Positions 35,795 to 43,625 of a DNA stretch of 49,069 bases are shown here, piece after piece. The position numbers were made by a program, and so were the translations under genes. The notes beneath the pieces are model-generated. The model made no database searches. It saw nothing but the letters and a program-made list of their open reading frames with translations, and had not been told where the DNA came from. Positions within the stretch are counted from its first letter, which is position 1, and every line of letters starts with the position of its first letter. This DNA is from Selenomonas sp. GACV-9 (GTDB lineage Bacteria > Bacillota > Negativicutes > Selenomonadales > Selenomonadaceae): positions 1-49,069 of the forward strand of contig FPAX01000016.1 in the NCBI GenBank assembly GCA_900116485.1. The letters run 5' to 3'.

Positions 35795-36829
35795 CTACCA
35801 GTGAAAGCGTTTGATGACATCGGTAAGATTCGTATTCATGTACTCCAGCAAGCTCATGGCCTTGGCATACTCCATACGGGTCGGCCCCAGCACGGCAATC
35901 GTGCCCAGCAGCTCGCCATCGAGATGATAGGTCGCCGTGATGATGCTGCTGTCCTTGAAGTGCTGATCCTCATTCTCCTGCCCGATCGTGACCTCCAGGC
36001 CATCGCCCATATGAGCATGCAGGATATCCTTCATGAGTTCTTCTTCCTCAAGCATCAGGAGCATTTCCTTGACCTTTTCCACATCGTGGAACTCCGGCTG
36101 GCTCAACAGCTGCGTCGTACCGCCAAGATACAGCCGCTCATGCTTGCCCGAATCAAGTGCGCGATGGATGATTTCCAGCGCCGACTCGTAAAGCATCTGA
36201 TCCTGTATCTCGTCCTGTATCTGCGCCAGTGAATGGTGCTCAATCGTGTGCAGCGAATGGCCGGCAAGGTTCGCGTTGATGACCTTGGCCATGCGCTGGA
36301 AGTCTTCAAAGACTGAGCCGTCCGGCATCTCGAGGATCTTGTTCTCGATGAAACCAGCATCAGTCATGAGCACCGTGATGACGCGGCGGTCATCGAGCGG
36401 CAGGAACTGCAGGCAGCGGAACTTGGCCTGTGTGACCTGCGGAGCCAGCACTAGCGAAACGTTTTTCGTCACCTGCGAAATGATATGCGCAGTCTCCTGA
36501 AAAACCTCTTCGATGCGCTTGACCCGCGATTGATACCAGCGGTCAATGCGGGCCTTTTCCTCAGCACTGACCGGCTGGGGCGGAATCAATCCGTCCACAT
36601 AGAACCGATAGCCCTTCGACGATGGCACCCGTCCGGAAGAAGTATGCAGATGCTCAAGATAACCAAGCATCTCGAGATCCGCCATCTCATTGCGGATTGT
36701 CGCCGGACTGACACCAAGGTCATGCTTTCTGGCCAAGGTTCGCGAGCCAACAGGTTCAGCTGTCTCGATATAGTCATCGATGATTGCCTTCAACACCCGC
36801 TGCTTGCGCTCGTCAATCTGCTCGGGCAT
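35795..36829 (-). CDS. hrcA: Heat-inducible repressor HrcA
   Basis: A 344-residue repressor with an N-terminal winged helix (about 8-75, RKQRVLKAIIDDYIETAEPVGSRTLARKHDLGVSPATIRNEMADLE) and a C-terminal GAF-like domain. It binds CIRCE and is kept active by GroEL. I chose ATG 36829, 7 nt after AGGAGG; a longer frame would start inside the CIRCE operator. It is autoregulated: CIRCE lies 33 bp upstream. Confidence 0.97.
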   Translation of the reverse strand: MPEQIDERKQRVLKAIIDDYIETAEPVGSRTLARKHDLGVSPATIRNEMADLEMLGYLEHLHTSSGRVPSSKGYRFYVDGLIPPQPVSAEEKARIDRWYQSRVKRIEEVFQETAHIISQVTKNVSLVLAPQVTQAKFRCLQFLPLDDRRVITVLMTDAGFIENKILEMPDGSVFEDFQRMAKVINANLAGHSLHTIEHHSLAQIQDEIQDQMLYESALEIIHRALDSGKHERLYLGGTTQLLSQPEFHDVEKVKEMLLMLEEEELMKDILHAHMGDGLEVTIGQENEDQHFKDSSIITATYHLDGELLGTIAVLGPTRMEYAKAMSLLEYMNTNLTDVIKRFHW

Positions 36830-36861
36830 CTGCATCCCTCCTCCCTTATTCACTTTCGCTG

Positions 36862-36888
36862 TTAGCACTCAACAGCAATGAGTGCTAA
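36862..36888. promoter_or_regulatory. CIRCE operator
   Basis: A perfect TTAGCACTC-N9-GAGTGCTAA inverted repeat between the hrcA promoter and its start: the HrcA binding site controlling hrcA-grpE-dnaK-dnaJ. Confidence 0.98.
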
Positions 36889-36904
36889 CTTCGAATCTAT
36901 TAAG

Positions 36905-36933
36905 ATAATAACGCGAATAAGGCAAAAAGTCAA
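36905..36933 (-). promoter_or_regulatory. Promoter of the hrcA operon, with a duplicated -35 region
   Basis: Minus-strand TTGACT (36928-36933), 17 bp spacer, TATTAT (36905-36910). The 13 bp block containing the -35 (36921-36933) is repeated 22 bp further upstream at 36943-36955, reaching the hemW stop. Confidence 0.8.
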
Positions 36934-36951
36934 CAGTAAAAAGGCAAAAAG

Positions 36952-38106
36952 TCAAAAAAGCAAAAATTCCTCAAAGGCCCAATTGCCATATTTCATGCCC
37001 AGCTTGGTAAGATAAACCGCATCGCCATCGTCCACAAGAAAGCCTTTATCACAAAGCCGCTGCACAGCCTGCTGGTAAACAGAATCAAAGGAGCAGCCAA
37101 ACTTCTGCTCAAAACGCTGACGGCTGATGCCCGCCGTCGTGCGCAGGGCCAGGAAGGCAAATTCCTCCATTGCGATTGCCCGCGTTGCCGGTTCTTCAAG
37201 CTTGAAGGGGCTCTGGCCTGACTTTATCAAATCAATGTAGGCAGGAATTTCCGTCTCCGCTTCCCAGCGCTGCCCCTCCAGATAGGAATGGGCGGCCGCC
37301 CCAAGTCCCAAGTACGGCAGATCCTGCCAATAGCTTAGATTATGCCGGCTGGCAAACCCAGGCCGCGCAAAATTAGAAATCTCATAGCGTTCATAGCCAT
37401 TGGCCGGCAGGACTTCCGTCATATAATCATACATCGCTTCGGTATCTTCATCGGTCGGCAGATCCAGTTTCCCCATTTCCTGCAGGCGGGCAAAAGCCGT
37501 GCCCTCCTCCAGCTGCAAACCATAGATGGATATATGCGCAGGCTGCAGGGACAGTGCCTGTTCTACGCCGGCTTTGAGCTCAGCCATACTCTGTCCCGGC
37601 AAGCCATACATGAGGTCGATGCTGATATTGGAGAACCCCACCGCCCTGGCCATTACTGCCGCCTGCACGGCCTGCTCTCCGGTATGGATGCGGCCAATGC
37701 GCCGCAAAAGCTCATCGTCAAAGCTCTGCACACCAAACGACAGGCGGTTGACACCATGCGCATGCATCATGGCCAGATACGCTGCATCGACCGTCCCGGG
37801 ATTGCACTCCACGGTAAACTCGACCTCTTCACCAGCAATGCAAAAAACATTACCAATTGCCAGCAGCAGCTGCTCCATCAGCGCAGCCGGCAAAGCCGAC
37901 GGCGTACCACCACCGATATAGATAGTTGCCGGGTTCCCCCAACGCCGCACATACGAAGAGCCCCGCACCTCGATTTCCTGGCACAGGGCTCGTATATATT
38001 CTTTCATATAGCGCTCCCGTCCAGCAAAAGATGGGAAATCGCAATAGAAACATTTCTGGCGGCAGAAGGGAATGTGGACATAAACGCCCCATTGCTTCTG
38101 TTCCAT
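36952..38106 (-). CDS. hemW: HemW-like radical SAM protein (heme chaperone, CPO-III-like)
   Basis: A 384-residue radical-SAM protein with C-x3-C-x2-C in HIPFCRQKCFYCDF (about 15-22), the SAM-binding GGGTPSAL, and a C-terminal HemN-like domain. HemW lacks the extra residues of true coproporphyrinogen oxidase HemN and works as a heme chaperone. ATG 38106 follows AGGAGA. It starts 13 bp after lepA, a frequent pairing, and its 3' end reaches the hrcA promoter. Confidence 0.92.
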   Translation of the reverse strand: MEQKQWGVYVHIPFCRQKCFYCDFPSFAGRERYMKEYIRALCQEIEVRGSSYVRRWGNPATIYIGGGTPSALPAALMEQLLLAIGNVFCIAGEEVEFTVECNPGTVDAAYLAMMHAHGVNRLSFGVQSFDDELLRRIGRIHTGEQAVQAAVMARAVGFSNISIDLMYGLPGQSMAELKAGVEQALSLQPAHISIYGLQLEEGTAFARLQEMGKLDLPTDEDTEAMYDYMTEVLPANGYERYEISNFARPGFASRHNLSYWQDLPYLGLGAAAHSYLEGQRWEAETEIPAYIDLIKSGQSPFKLEEPATRAIAMEEFAFLALRTTAGISRQRFEQKFGCSFDSVYQQAVQRLCDKGFLVDDGDAVYLTKLGMKYGNWAFEEFLLF

Positions 38107-38119
38107 ACTGATTCTCCTG

Positions 38120-39916
38120 TCAATCGATCTTGAGGATGGCCATGAACGCCTCCTGCGGCACCTCAACGCTGCCCACAGCCTTCATGCGTTTCTTGCCTTC
38201 CTTCTGTTTTTCCAGCAGCTTGCGCTTACGCGAGATATCGCCGCCATAGCACTTGGCCAGCACGTCCTTGCGACGGGCGCGCACGTTCTCACGCGCGATG
38301 ACCTTGCTGCCGATGGCTGCCTGGATTGGAATCTCGAACATCTGCTGCGGGATGATTTCCTTGAGCTTGGCCGCCAGCTGACGGCCGCGGCCAGCAGCCC
38401 GGTCCTTGTGGACGATAGTCGACAGGGCATCGACGGGATCGCCATTGAGCAGGATATCGACCTTGACGAGTTTCGATTCCTTGTAGTCGGCCAGCTCGTA
38501 ATCCAGCGATGCATAGCCGCGCGTCGCCGACTTCAGGCGGTCAAAATAGTCGAAGATGATCTCATTGAGCGGAATATGATAGGTAATCATGACACGATTC
38601 GTATCGAGATAATCCATATTCTTGAACTCGCCGCGCTTATCCTGCGAAATCTCCATGACCGCGCCGACGAAATCATTTGGCACGATGACCGTTGCCTTGA
38701 CATACGGCTCTTCGATATGCTCGATTTCCGTCTGGGGCGGCAAGTCAGACGGATTGCTGACATTGACTACCGAACCATCCGTCTTATAGACATGATAGAT
38801 AACCGAGGGAGCTGTCGTGATGAGCTTGAGGTTATACTCGCGCTCCAAGCGCTCCTGGATGACATCCATATGCAGGAGCCCCAGGAAACCGCAGCGGAAG
38901 CCGAATCCCAAGGCAACAGAAGTCTCAGCCTCGAACACGAGAGCCGCATCGTTGATCTGCATCTTCTCGAGGGCATCCTTGAGGTTATCGTAGTCCGAGC
39001 TCTCCACCGGATACAGGCCGCAGTAAACCATCGGCGTGACGCCGCGGTAGCCTGGCAGCGGCTCAGCCGCCGGATTGTCGGCAAAGGTGATGGTATCGCC
39101 GACGCGCACATCGCGCACATCCTTGAGCGAGCCAGCCACGAAACCGACCTCGCCGACATCAAGATAGCCGACATCCATCGGCTGCGGCTTGAAGCAGCCG
39201 ACATCAGTAACCTCGAAGGTCTTGCCCGTTGCCATCATCTTGAGCTTCATGCCCTTCTTGATGCGGCCCTGCTTGACGCGTACATGCGCGATAACGCCCT
39301 TATACGAGTCAAAATACGAGTCAAAGATCAGTGCCTGCAGTGGTGCCTCTTCATCACCGCCCGGGGCCGGGATATAGTCGACAATCGCATCGAGGATCTC
39401 CTCGATGCCGATACCCGTCTTAGCCGAGGCGAGCACAGCGTTTTCTGTATCAAGACCAATACTGTTTTCGATTTCCTCCTTGACCCGGTCGGGATCAGCA
39501 CTCGGCAGGTCGATCTTGTTGATGACCGGCACGATTTCCAGATCATTTTCCAGGGCCATATAGACATTGGCCAGGGTCTGCGCCTCGACACCCTGCGCCG
39601 CATCAACGACGAGCAGCGCGCCCTCGCAGGCAGCCAGGCTGCGCGATACCTCATAGGTAAAGTCGACATGGCCCGGCGTATCGATAAGGTTCAGCTGGTA
39701 CATCTCGCCATCCTTGCCCTTGTAGTCGATGCGCACCGTCTGCGCCTTGATGGTGATGCCGCGCTCACGCTCAAGGTCCATATTGTCGAGCACCTGCGCC
39801 TCCATCTCACGCTGCGACAGGGTTCCCGTATATTCAATCAACCGATCCGCAATCGTCGATTTGCCGTGGTCGATATGGGCAATGATCGAGAAATTGCGGA
39901 TATTCTTGTTCTGCAT
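38120..39916 (-). CDS. lepA: Elongation factor 4 (LepA)
   Basis: A 598-residue translational GTPase. G1 is AHIDHGKST, the switch region [13 protein letters not shown]3 DTPGH and G4 NKID. It has EF-G-like domains II, III and V and the unique C-terminal domain ending in [21 protein letters not shown]. It back-translocates or remodels ribosomes and aids biogenesis. The second ATG (39916) is better spaced from AAGGAA than the first (39922). It diverges from rpsT. Confidence 0.98.
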   Translation of the reverse strand: MQNKNIRNFSIIAHIDHGKSTIADRLIEYTGTLSQREMEAQVLDNMDLERERGITIKAQTVRIDYKGKDGEMYQLNLIDTPGHVDFTYEVSRSLAACEGALLVVDAAQGVEAQTLANVYMALENDLEIVPVINKIDLPSADPDRVKEEIENSIGLDTENAVLASAKTGIGIEEILDAIVDYIPAPGGDEEAPLQALIFDSYFDSYKGVIAHVRVKQGRIKKGMKLKMMATGKTFEVTDVGCFKPQPMDVGYLDVGEVGFVAGSLKDVRDVRVGDTITFADNPAAEPLPGYRGVTPMVYCGLYPVESSDYDNLKDALEKMQINDAALVFEAETSVALGFGFRCGFLGLLHMDVIQERLEREYNLKLITTAPSVIYHVYKTDGSVVNVSNPSDLPPQTEIEHIEEPYVKATVIVPNDFVGAVMEISQDKRGEFKNMDYLDTNRVMITYHIPLNEIIFDYFDRLKSATRGYASLDYELADYKESKLVKVDILLNGDPVDALSTIVHKDRAAGRGRQLAAKLKEIIPQQMFEIPIQAAIGSKVIARENVRARRKDVLAKCYGGDISRKRKLLEKQKEGKKRMKAVGSVEVPQEAFMAILKID

Positions 39917-39954
39917 GGTCATTTTCCTTTCAAATAATAATCCATATCCCTGCT

Positions 39955-39984
39955 ATTATATCATTGAACGCCGCCCCCCTGCAA
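39955..39984 (-). promoter_or_regulatory. Promoter of lepA-hemW
   Basis: Minus-strand TTGCAG (39979-39984), 18 bp spacer, TATAAT (39955-39960). Confidence 0.75.
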
Positions 39985-40013
39985 GAAATCCCCAGGAATT
40001 CAGAATAAAACTG

Positions 40014-40042
40014 TTGCTTTTTGGAGATTCACATGCTATGAT
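40014..40042 (+). promoter_or_regulatory. Promoter of rpsT
   Basis: TTGCTT (40014-40019), 17 bp spacer, TATGAT (40037-40042), divergent from lepA. Confidence 0.65.
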
Positions 40043-40077
40043 AATACGGTAACGAATTTGTTAAGGGGGTGAATTAC

Positions 40078-40344
40078 TTGCCGAATATCAAAGCATCTAT
40101 TCTTAGTGTAAAATCTGACGCTAAGCGCCATGCAAAGAACGCTGCTGAGAAGTCCCGTGTACGCACTGCTTCCCGTCGTGTTCTCGACGCTGTTGAGGCT
40201 GGAAACGCTGACGAAGCGAAATCCCTCCTTACGGTTGCTTGCAAGACGATCGACCAGGCTGCTGCTAACCATGTTTATCATAAGAACGCTGCTGCCCGCA
40301 AGAAGTCCCGTCTGGCTCGCAAAGTCAACGCACTCGCTAAGTAA
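40078..40344 (+). CDS. rpsT: Small ribosomal subunit protein bS20
   Basis: An 88-residue basic, helical protein beginning PNIKASILSVKSDAKRHAKNAAEKSRVRT, as S20 proteins do. The TTG at 40078 is 5 nt after AGGGGGTGA and fits the family start; the ATG at 40069 would add three residues and sits on the SD. E. coli rpsT also begins with UUG and is autoregulated through this weak start, so the same control is possible here. It ends at a strong terminator next to the repeat. Confidence 0.97.
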   Translation: MPNIKASILSVKSDAKRHAKNAAEKSRVRTASRRVLDAVEAGNADEAKSLLTVACKTIDQAAANHVYHKNAAARKKSRLARKVNALAK

Positions 40345-40364
40345 TTTTCTCAGATGAGATATAA

Positions 40365-40393
40365 AAGGCCTGCTCTTTTGAGCAGGCCTTTTT
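40365..40393 (+). terminator. Terminator of rpsT
   Basis: A stem of AAGGCCTGCTC and complement with a TTTT loop and five T. The repeat copy begins 27 bp further on. Confidence 0.95.
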
Positions 40394-40420
40394 GTTATCC
40401 AAATATATTTTTCTGCAAAT

Positions 40421-41024
40421 TGCAGTTTGTCTGTTAGTTCGTGCGAGAAGGAATCCCGATAATGCGCAGCTCGGGGTTCACGGGGTAGTACTTTTTCTGT
40501 TTCCGCTGAATGGACCGTACAACCAGAACTACGGACTTAGTTACCTGCTCCCGTCACCAGGTCGCGACGTACATAGTTCTTTCTAGGTTATGCGCTTACG
40601 GCCCAGTCCTGCTGCGCAGGACAGTCGCTTCAGACAGAAAGAAGCACTACCCCGTTCGCCCCTTTGGCAACGGTAGTCTGACTTTGCACGAACCGTTACT
40701 CCCGCAACAAGCACATCGATGTAATTCGTGGCCTATCGCCGGAAAGGAACAGGCTTGTTCCAACATAACGGAGGGCGAGGGTGGGTACACTTTCTTCGTA
40801 GACGGAGCGATTGCCCGAACGCAGTGAGGGATGGCACGCGGTAGGTACCAGCTAGAACGTCCAGATGTATTGGCGCGCCGCCGGCCTGCCCGGCGCATGT
40901 AACGAAATACGTACTTAAACACCAGCGCGGGTCATTTAGCGGAGCGGAGAAAAAGTGCACCCACCCTCACCCAAGCTGAGCTGTATCACGCTTATTGTAA
41001 TCTCGTACTAACAGACAAACTGCA
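40421..41024. repeat. Copy 2: complete 604 bp repeat with perfect 18 bp terminal inverted repeats
   Basis: The ends are TGCAGTTTGTCTGTTAGT (40421-40438) and its exact reverse complement (41007-41024). Copies at 1-429 and 48705-49069 are in the opposite orientation and look close to 90% identical by eye. Internal inverted repeats: 40451-40459 with 40471-40479; 40481-40489 with 40646-40654; nested 40577-40584 with 40636-40643; nested 40606-40612 with 40616-40622; 40746-40751 with 40756-40761; 40777-40793 with 40952-40968 (16 of 17). There is no transposase. A 75-codon minus-strand frame (40733-40960) is kept in copy 3 but shows no codon-like substitution pattern. The element fills the gap between rpsT and the MATE gene, ending 2 bp from the latter's stop. 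Confidence 0.93.
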
Positions 41025-41026
41025 TT

Positions 41027-42373
41027 TTATGCTTTCAGTCCTGCCTGCACCTTCCGCAGCCTCATCATCAGCAGCACAGCACCGACAAGGATGCCGCCAA
41101 TCAGGCCTATCCAGTAGCCATACGGACCCCAGCCGGTGTAATTGGCCAGCCCCCAGCCCAACGGCAAGCCGATGCCCCAGAAGGACAGCACTGCCAGCAG
41201 GAAGGTCACATGCACATCCTTATAGCCGCGCAATGCTCCTTGCAGCGGCGCATTGATGCTGTCCGACAGCTGCATGAACACCGCATAGACGAGGAACCCG
41301 GCAAGGATTGGCTGCACCTCAGCGCTTGACGTATAGAGCGCCGCAATCTCAGCCTTGAACTGCGTAAGGATAAGCGCCAGCGTCCCCACAAAGAACATCG
41401 TCAGCACACGGCTCAAGCGGATGTACTGCTGCGCATCCTCATAGCGCTTAGCACCGACCTCGTAGCCGACAAGGATGGTAAGCGTCATGCTGACGGCGAG
41501 CGGTATCATGTAGACGATAGTCGTGAAGTTCATGGCTGCCTGATGCGCAGCCACGACAACGGTGCCATAGGCTGTCATGAACAGCCCCACTGCGCCGAAG
41601 ATGCTCTGCTCACAGAACAGCGTGCTGCCAATCGGTATGCCGACACCGAGCTGCTTGCGCCATTCGGCAAGATCCGGCCGCGGCAGCGCATGGAAGATGC
41701 GATACCTGCAGAACGGCTCACAATGCGTGACCGCCAGCACATTGAGGAGCAGATTCAGCGAGAAAGCAATCGCCGACCCGATGCCCGCGCCGATGCCGCC
41801 AAAGGCCGGCAGGCCGAAGTGACCATACATGAACACATAGTTTAACGCAATATTCACGGGCACCGTCGTCATCGTGATGAACATCGTGAGCCGCGTGCGG
41901 CCATGGGCATCGATGAAATTGCGCAGCACTGCCGCCAAAAAGATTGGCACGATGCCCACCGATACTGCCATCAGATAATGCACCGTGATGTATTCGACGC
42001 GGGGCTCCAGTGACAGCAGCGGCAGTATATGAGGCACAGCCAGCCAGCCTGCGCCGATAAACAGCGCAGCCAGCGTCAACGCCCAATAGAATCCCTGTTT
42101 TACGATAAAGCCAATCTTCTCCCGCTTGCCCGCGCCATAGAGCTGCGAGATGGTCGGTGTCAGCCCCGAGATGATGCCGAGGAAGGAGCCGAAAAACGGC
42201 AGGAACAGGTTGACGCCAACAGCGACGCCTGCCAGATCCTGCTGGCTGATATGACCAGCCATGACCGTATTGAAAAACCCAGTTGCCATAAGCGACAGCT
42301 GGGTGATGAAGATTGGCAGCAGCACGGCAAAGAACTGCCGTGCTTTTTGTTTATAGCCAATAGTCTGTTTCAT
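41027..42373 (-). CDS. MATE-family multidrug/Na+ efflux transporter
   Basis: A 448-residue inner-membrane protein with 12 helices in two six-helix halves, matching MATE antiporters of the NorM/DinF type, which export cationic drugs in exchange for Na+ or H+. The N-terminal half shows GVAVGVNLFLPFFGSFLGIISGLTPTISQLYGAGKR and the second half LTILVGYEVGAKRYEDA. Its ATG overlaps the SEC-C stop (TAATG). The stop codon lies 2 bp from the repeat copy, and no terminator separates them. Confidence 0.93.
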   Translation of the reverse strand: MKQTIGYKQKARQFFAVLLPIFITQLSLMATGFFNTVMAGHISQQDLAGVAVGVNLFLPFFGSFLGIISGLTPTISQLYGAGKREKIGFIVKQGFYWALTLAALFIGAGWLAVPHILPLLSLEPRVEYITVHYLMAVSVGIVPIFLAAVLRNFIDAHGRTRLTMFITMTTVPVNIALNYVFMYGHFGLPAFGGIGAGIGSAIAFSLNLLLNVLAVTHCEPFCRYRIFHALPRPDLAEWRKQLGVGIPIGSTLFCEQSIFGAVGLFMTAYGTVVVAAHQAAMNFTTIVYMIPLAVSMTLTILVGYEVGAKRYEDAQQYIRLSRVLTMFFVGTLALILTQFKAEIAALYTSSAEVQPILAGFLVYAVFMQLSDSINAPLQGALRGYKDVHVTFLLAVLSFWGIGLPLGWGLANYTGWGPYGYWIGLIGGILVGAVLLMMRLRKVQAGLKA

Positions 42374-43608
42374 TAGTTTTCATCCTTATGCAGGCAGCAA
42401 TTCTTGTATTTCTTGCCACTGCCACATGGACACGGCTCGTTGCGGCCGACCTTGCGGCGGCGCACTTCCTCAAATGGAATGACCTTGCCCTGGCCTGCAG
42501 CTGCCATAAGCTCCTCTGGCGTATGTCCCTTGAGCGGCCAAAGATGCGTAGAATTGTTATAGGCGATGAGCAGTGGCACAACAGCCTCAGCCTTGCGCTC
42601 ATCCTTCATCATCCCCAATTCTTCCAGATACTCGACTGCTTCCTGCATATTGCCGCCATTCTGCAGGAGAATGAGGATCTCCCCTACAATGTCTGCAGCC
42701 TTCAGCACGTCGCAGTCATGTTCACGCATGAAGAACTGGGCCAAATCCTTATAGGCAGTCGTCGCATCGATATAGCTTTCCGTACCAGCATCGTAAACCT
42801 GGCTGTAAGTAAGCGCTGCAAAGTCAAGATTGCTGCGCTTGATCTGCTCTGACTCCAGGCTGTTCTCATCAATCAGCGTATAGTATTTTGCGCCCTGCGG
42901 CAATGCCACCAGCGTATTCTGCCAGCAGGAGGCATTGAGCATGACACCGACAAAGTCCATGAACGAAACCTGCTCACGCTGTGCCTCGTCCAGGTACCCC
43001 ATGACCTTTGCATAGAGCTGGTCATAATTCATATAGCCATAGTGGAAAAGGCAGCCCGAAGCCAGACGCGTAACCTCAGTATTGAGTTCCGTCAGGCTGC
43101 GGAATGCCCCCGAGTCGAGTTTCGTAAACTCCGCCTGCACTTCTTTTGGCATATACCAAGCCAGTTTATCCTCCTGCTTGCCGCAGGAAACAAGTCCCAG
43201 GCCACGCAGGTAATCAAGCCGTACATCGTCATCGCGGAACTCCGTCGTCAGGCCATCGTGCTCGATAAGATGCTGAAAGCAGCCATATTCCTCTTCGAGC
43301 ATCGACGGAAACCAGCGCTGGGCAAAATCAACGATCTCTGCAGACAAACGCTCAGCAAGCTCTGCCTTCTTGAGCGAACTTGCCCCCGTCACATTGAGAT
43401 TGTAGCGGATATCATCAAGCTCCGCCTTCGTCATTGCCTCAAGCATCGGCAAAAGCTCCAGCTTTGCCGGCAGCTTATGGCGATAGAGCGCCTTACGGCG
43501 CTCCTCCATATCCGCCTTTACCAGTTCTTCTAACGTTTCACCATTCTGCTCGATTTCCGTTTTCTCTTCCATTATATTAGGTCTAATCCTCTCTTTCCCT
43601 ACTATCAT
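42373..43608 (-). CDS. SEC-C zinc-motif protein of unknown function
   Basis: A 411-residue soluble protein. The C-terminal VGRNEPCPCGSGKKYKNCC is a SEC-C (SecA C-terminal-like) zinc motif. The N-terminal region (about 50-95, LPMLEAMTKAELDDIRYNLNVTGASSLKKAELAERL) looks like a SAP/Rho-N type helical domain. The middle is helical and unassigned. SEC-C motifs bind SecB or ribosomal partners, but in stand-alone proteins the role is unknown. Start at 43608 or at the ATG 36 bp later. It lies between the amidase and the MATE gene in one likely operon. Confidence 0.8.
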   Translation of the reverse strand: MIVGKERIRPNIMEEKTEIEQNGETLEELVKADMEERRKALYRHKLPAKLELLPMLEAMTKAELDDIRYNLNVTGASSLKKAELAERLSAEIVDFAQRWFPSMLEEEYGCFQHLIEHDGLTTEFRDDDVRLDYLRGLGLVSCGKQEDKLAWYMPKEVQAEFTKLDSGAFRSLTELNTEVTRLASGCLFHYGYMNYDQLYAKVMGYLDEAQREQVSFMDFVGVMLNASCWQNTLVALPQGAKYYTLIDENSLESEQIKRSNLDFAALTYSQVYDAGTESYIDATTAYKDLAQFFMREHDCDVLKAADIVGEILILLQNGGNMQEAVEYLEELGMMKDERKAEAVVPLLIAYNNSTHLWPLKGHTPEELMAAAGQGKVIPFEEVRRRKVGRNEPCPCGSGKKYKNCCLHKDEN

Positions 43609-43625
43609 TACGTCTACTACCTGAC

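Noticed and set aside
40421..41024. The repeat as an ORF-less group II intron
   Set aside because: Length and position after terminators fit group IIC introns, but the ends are perfect inverted repeats rather than GTGYG/AY, and no domain V-like hairpin was seen.
40421..41024. The repeat as an insertion sequence
   Set aside because: No frame has transposase features; the longest frames are about 100 codons with no SD or known domain.
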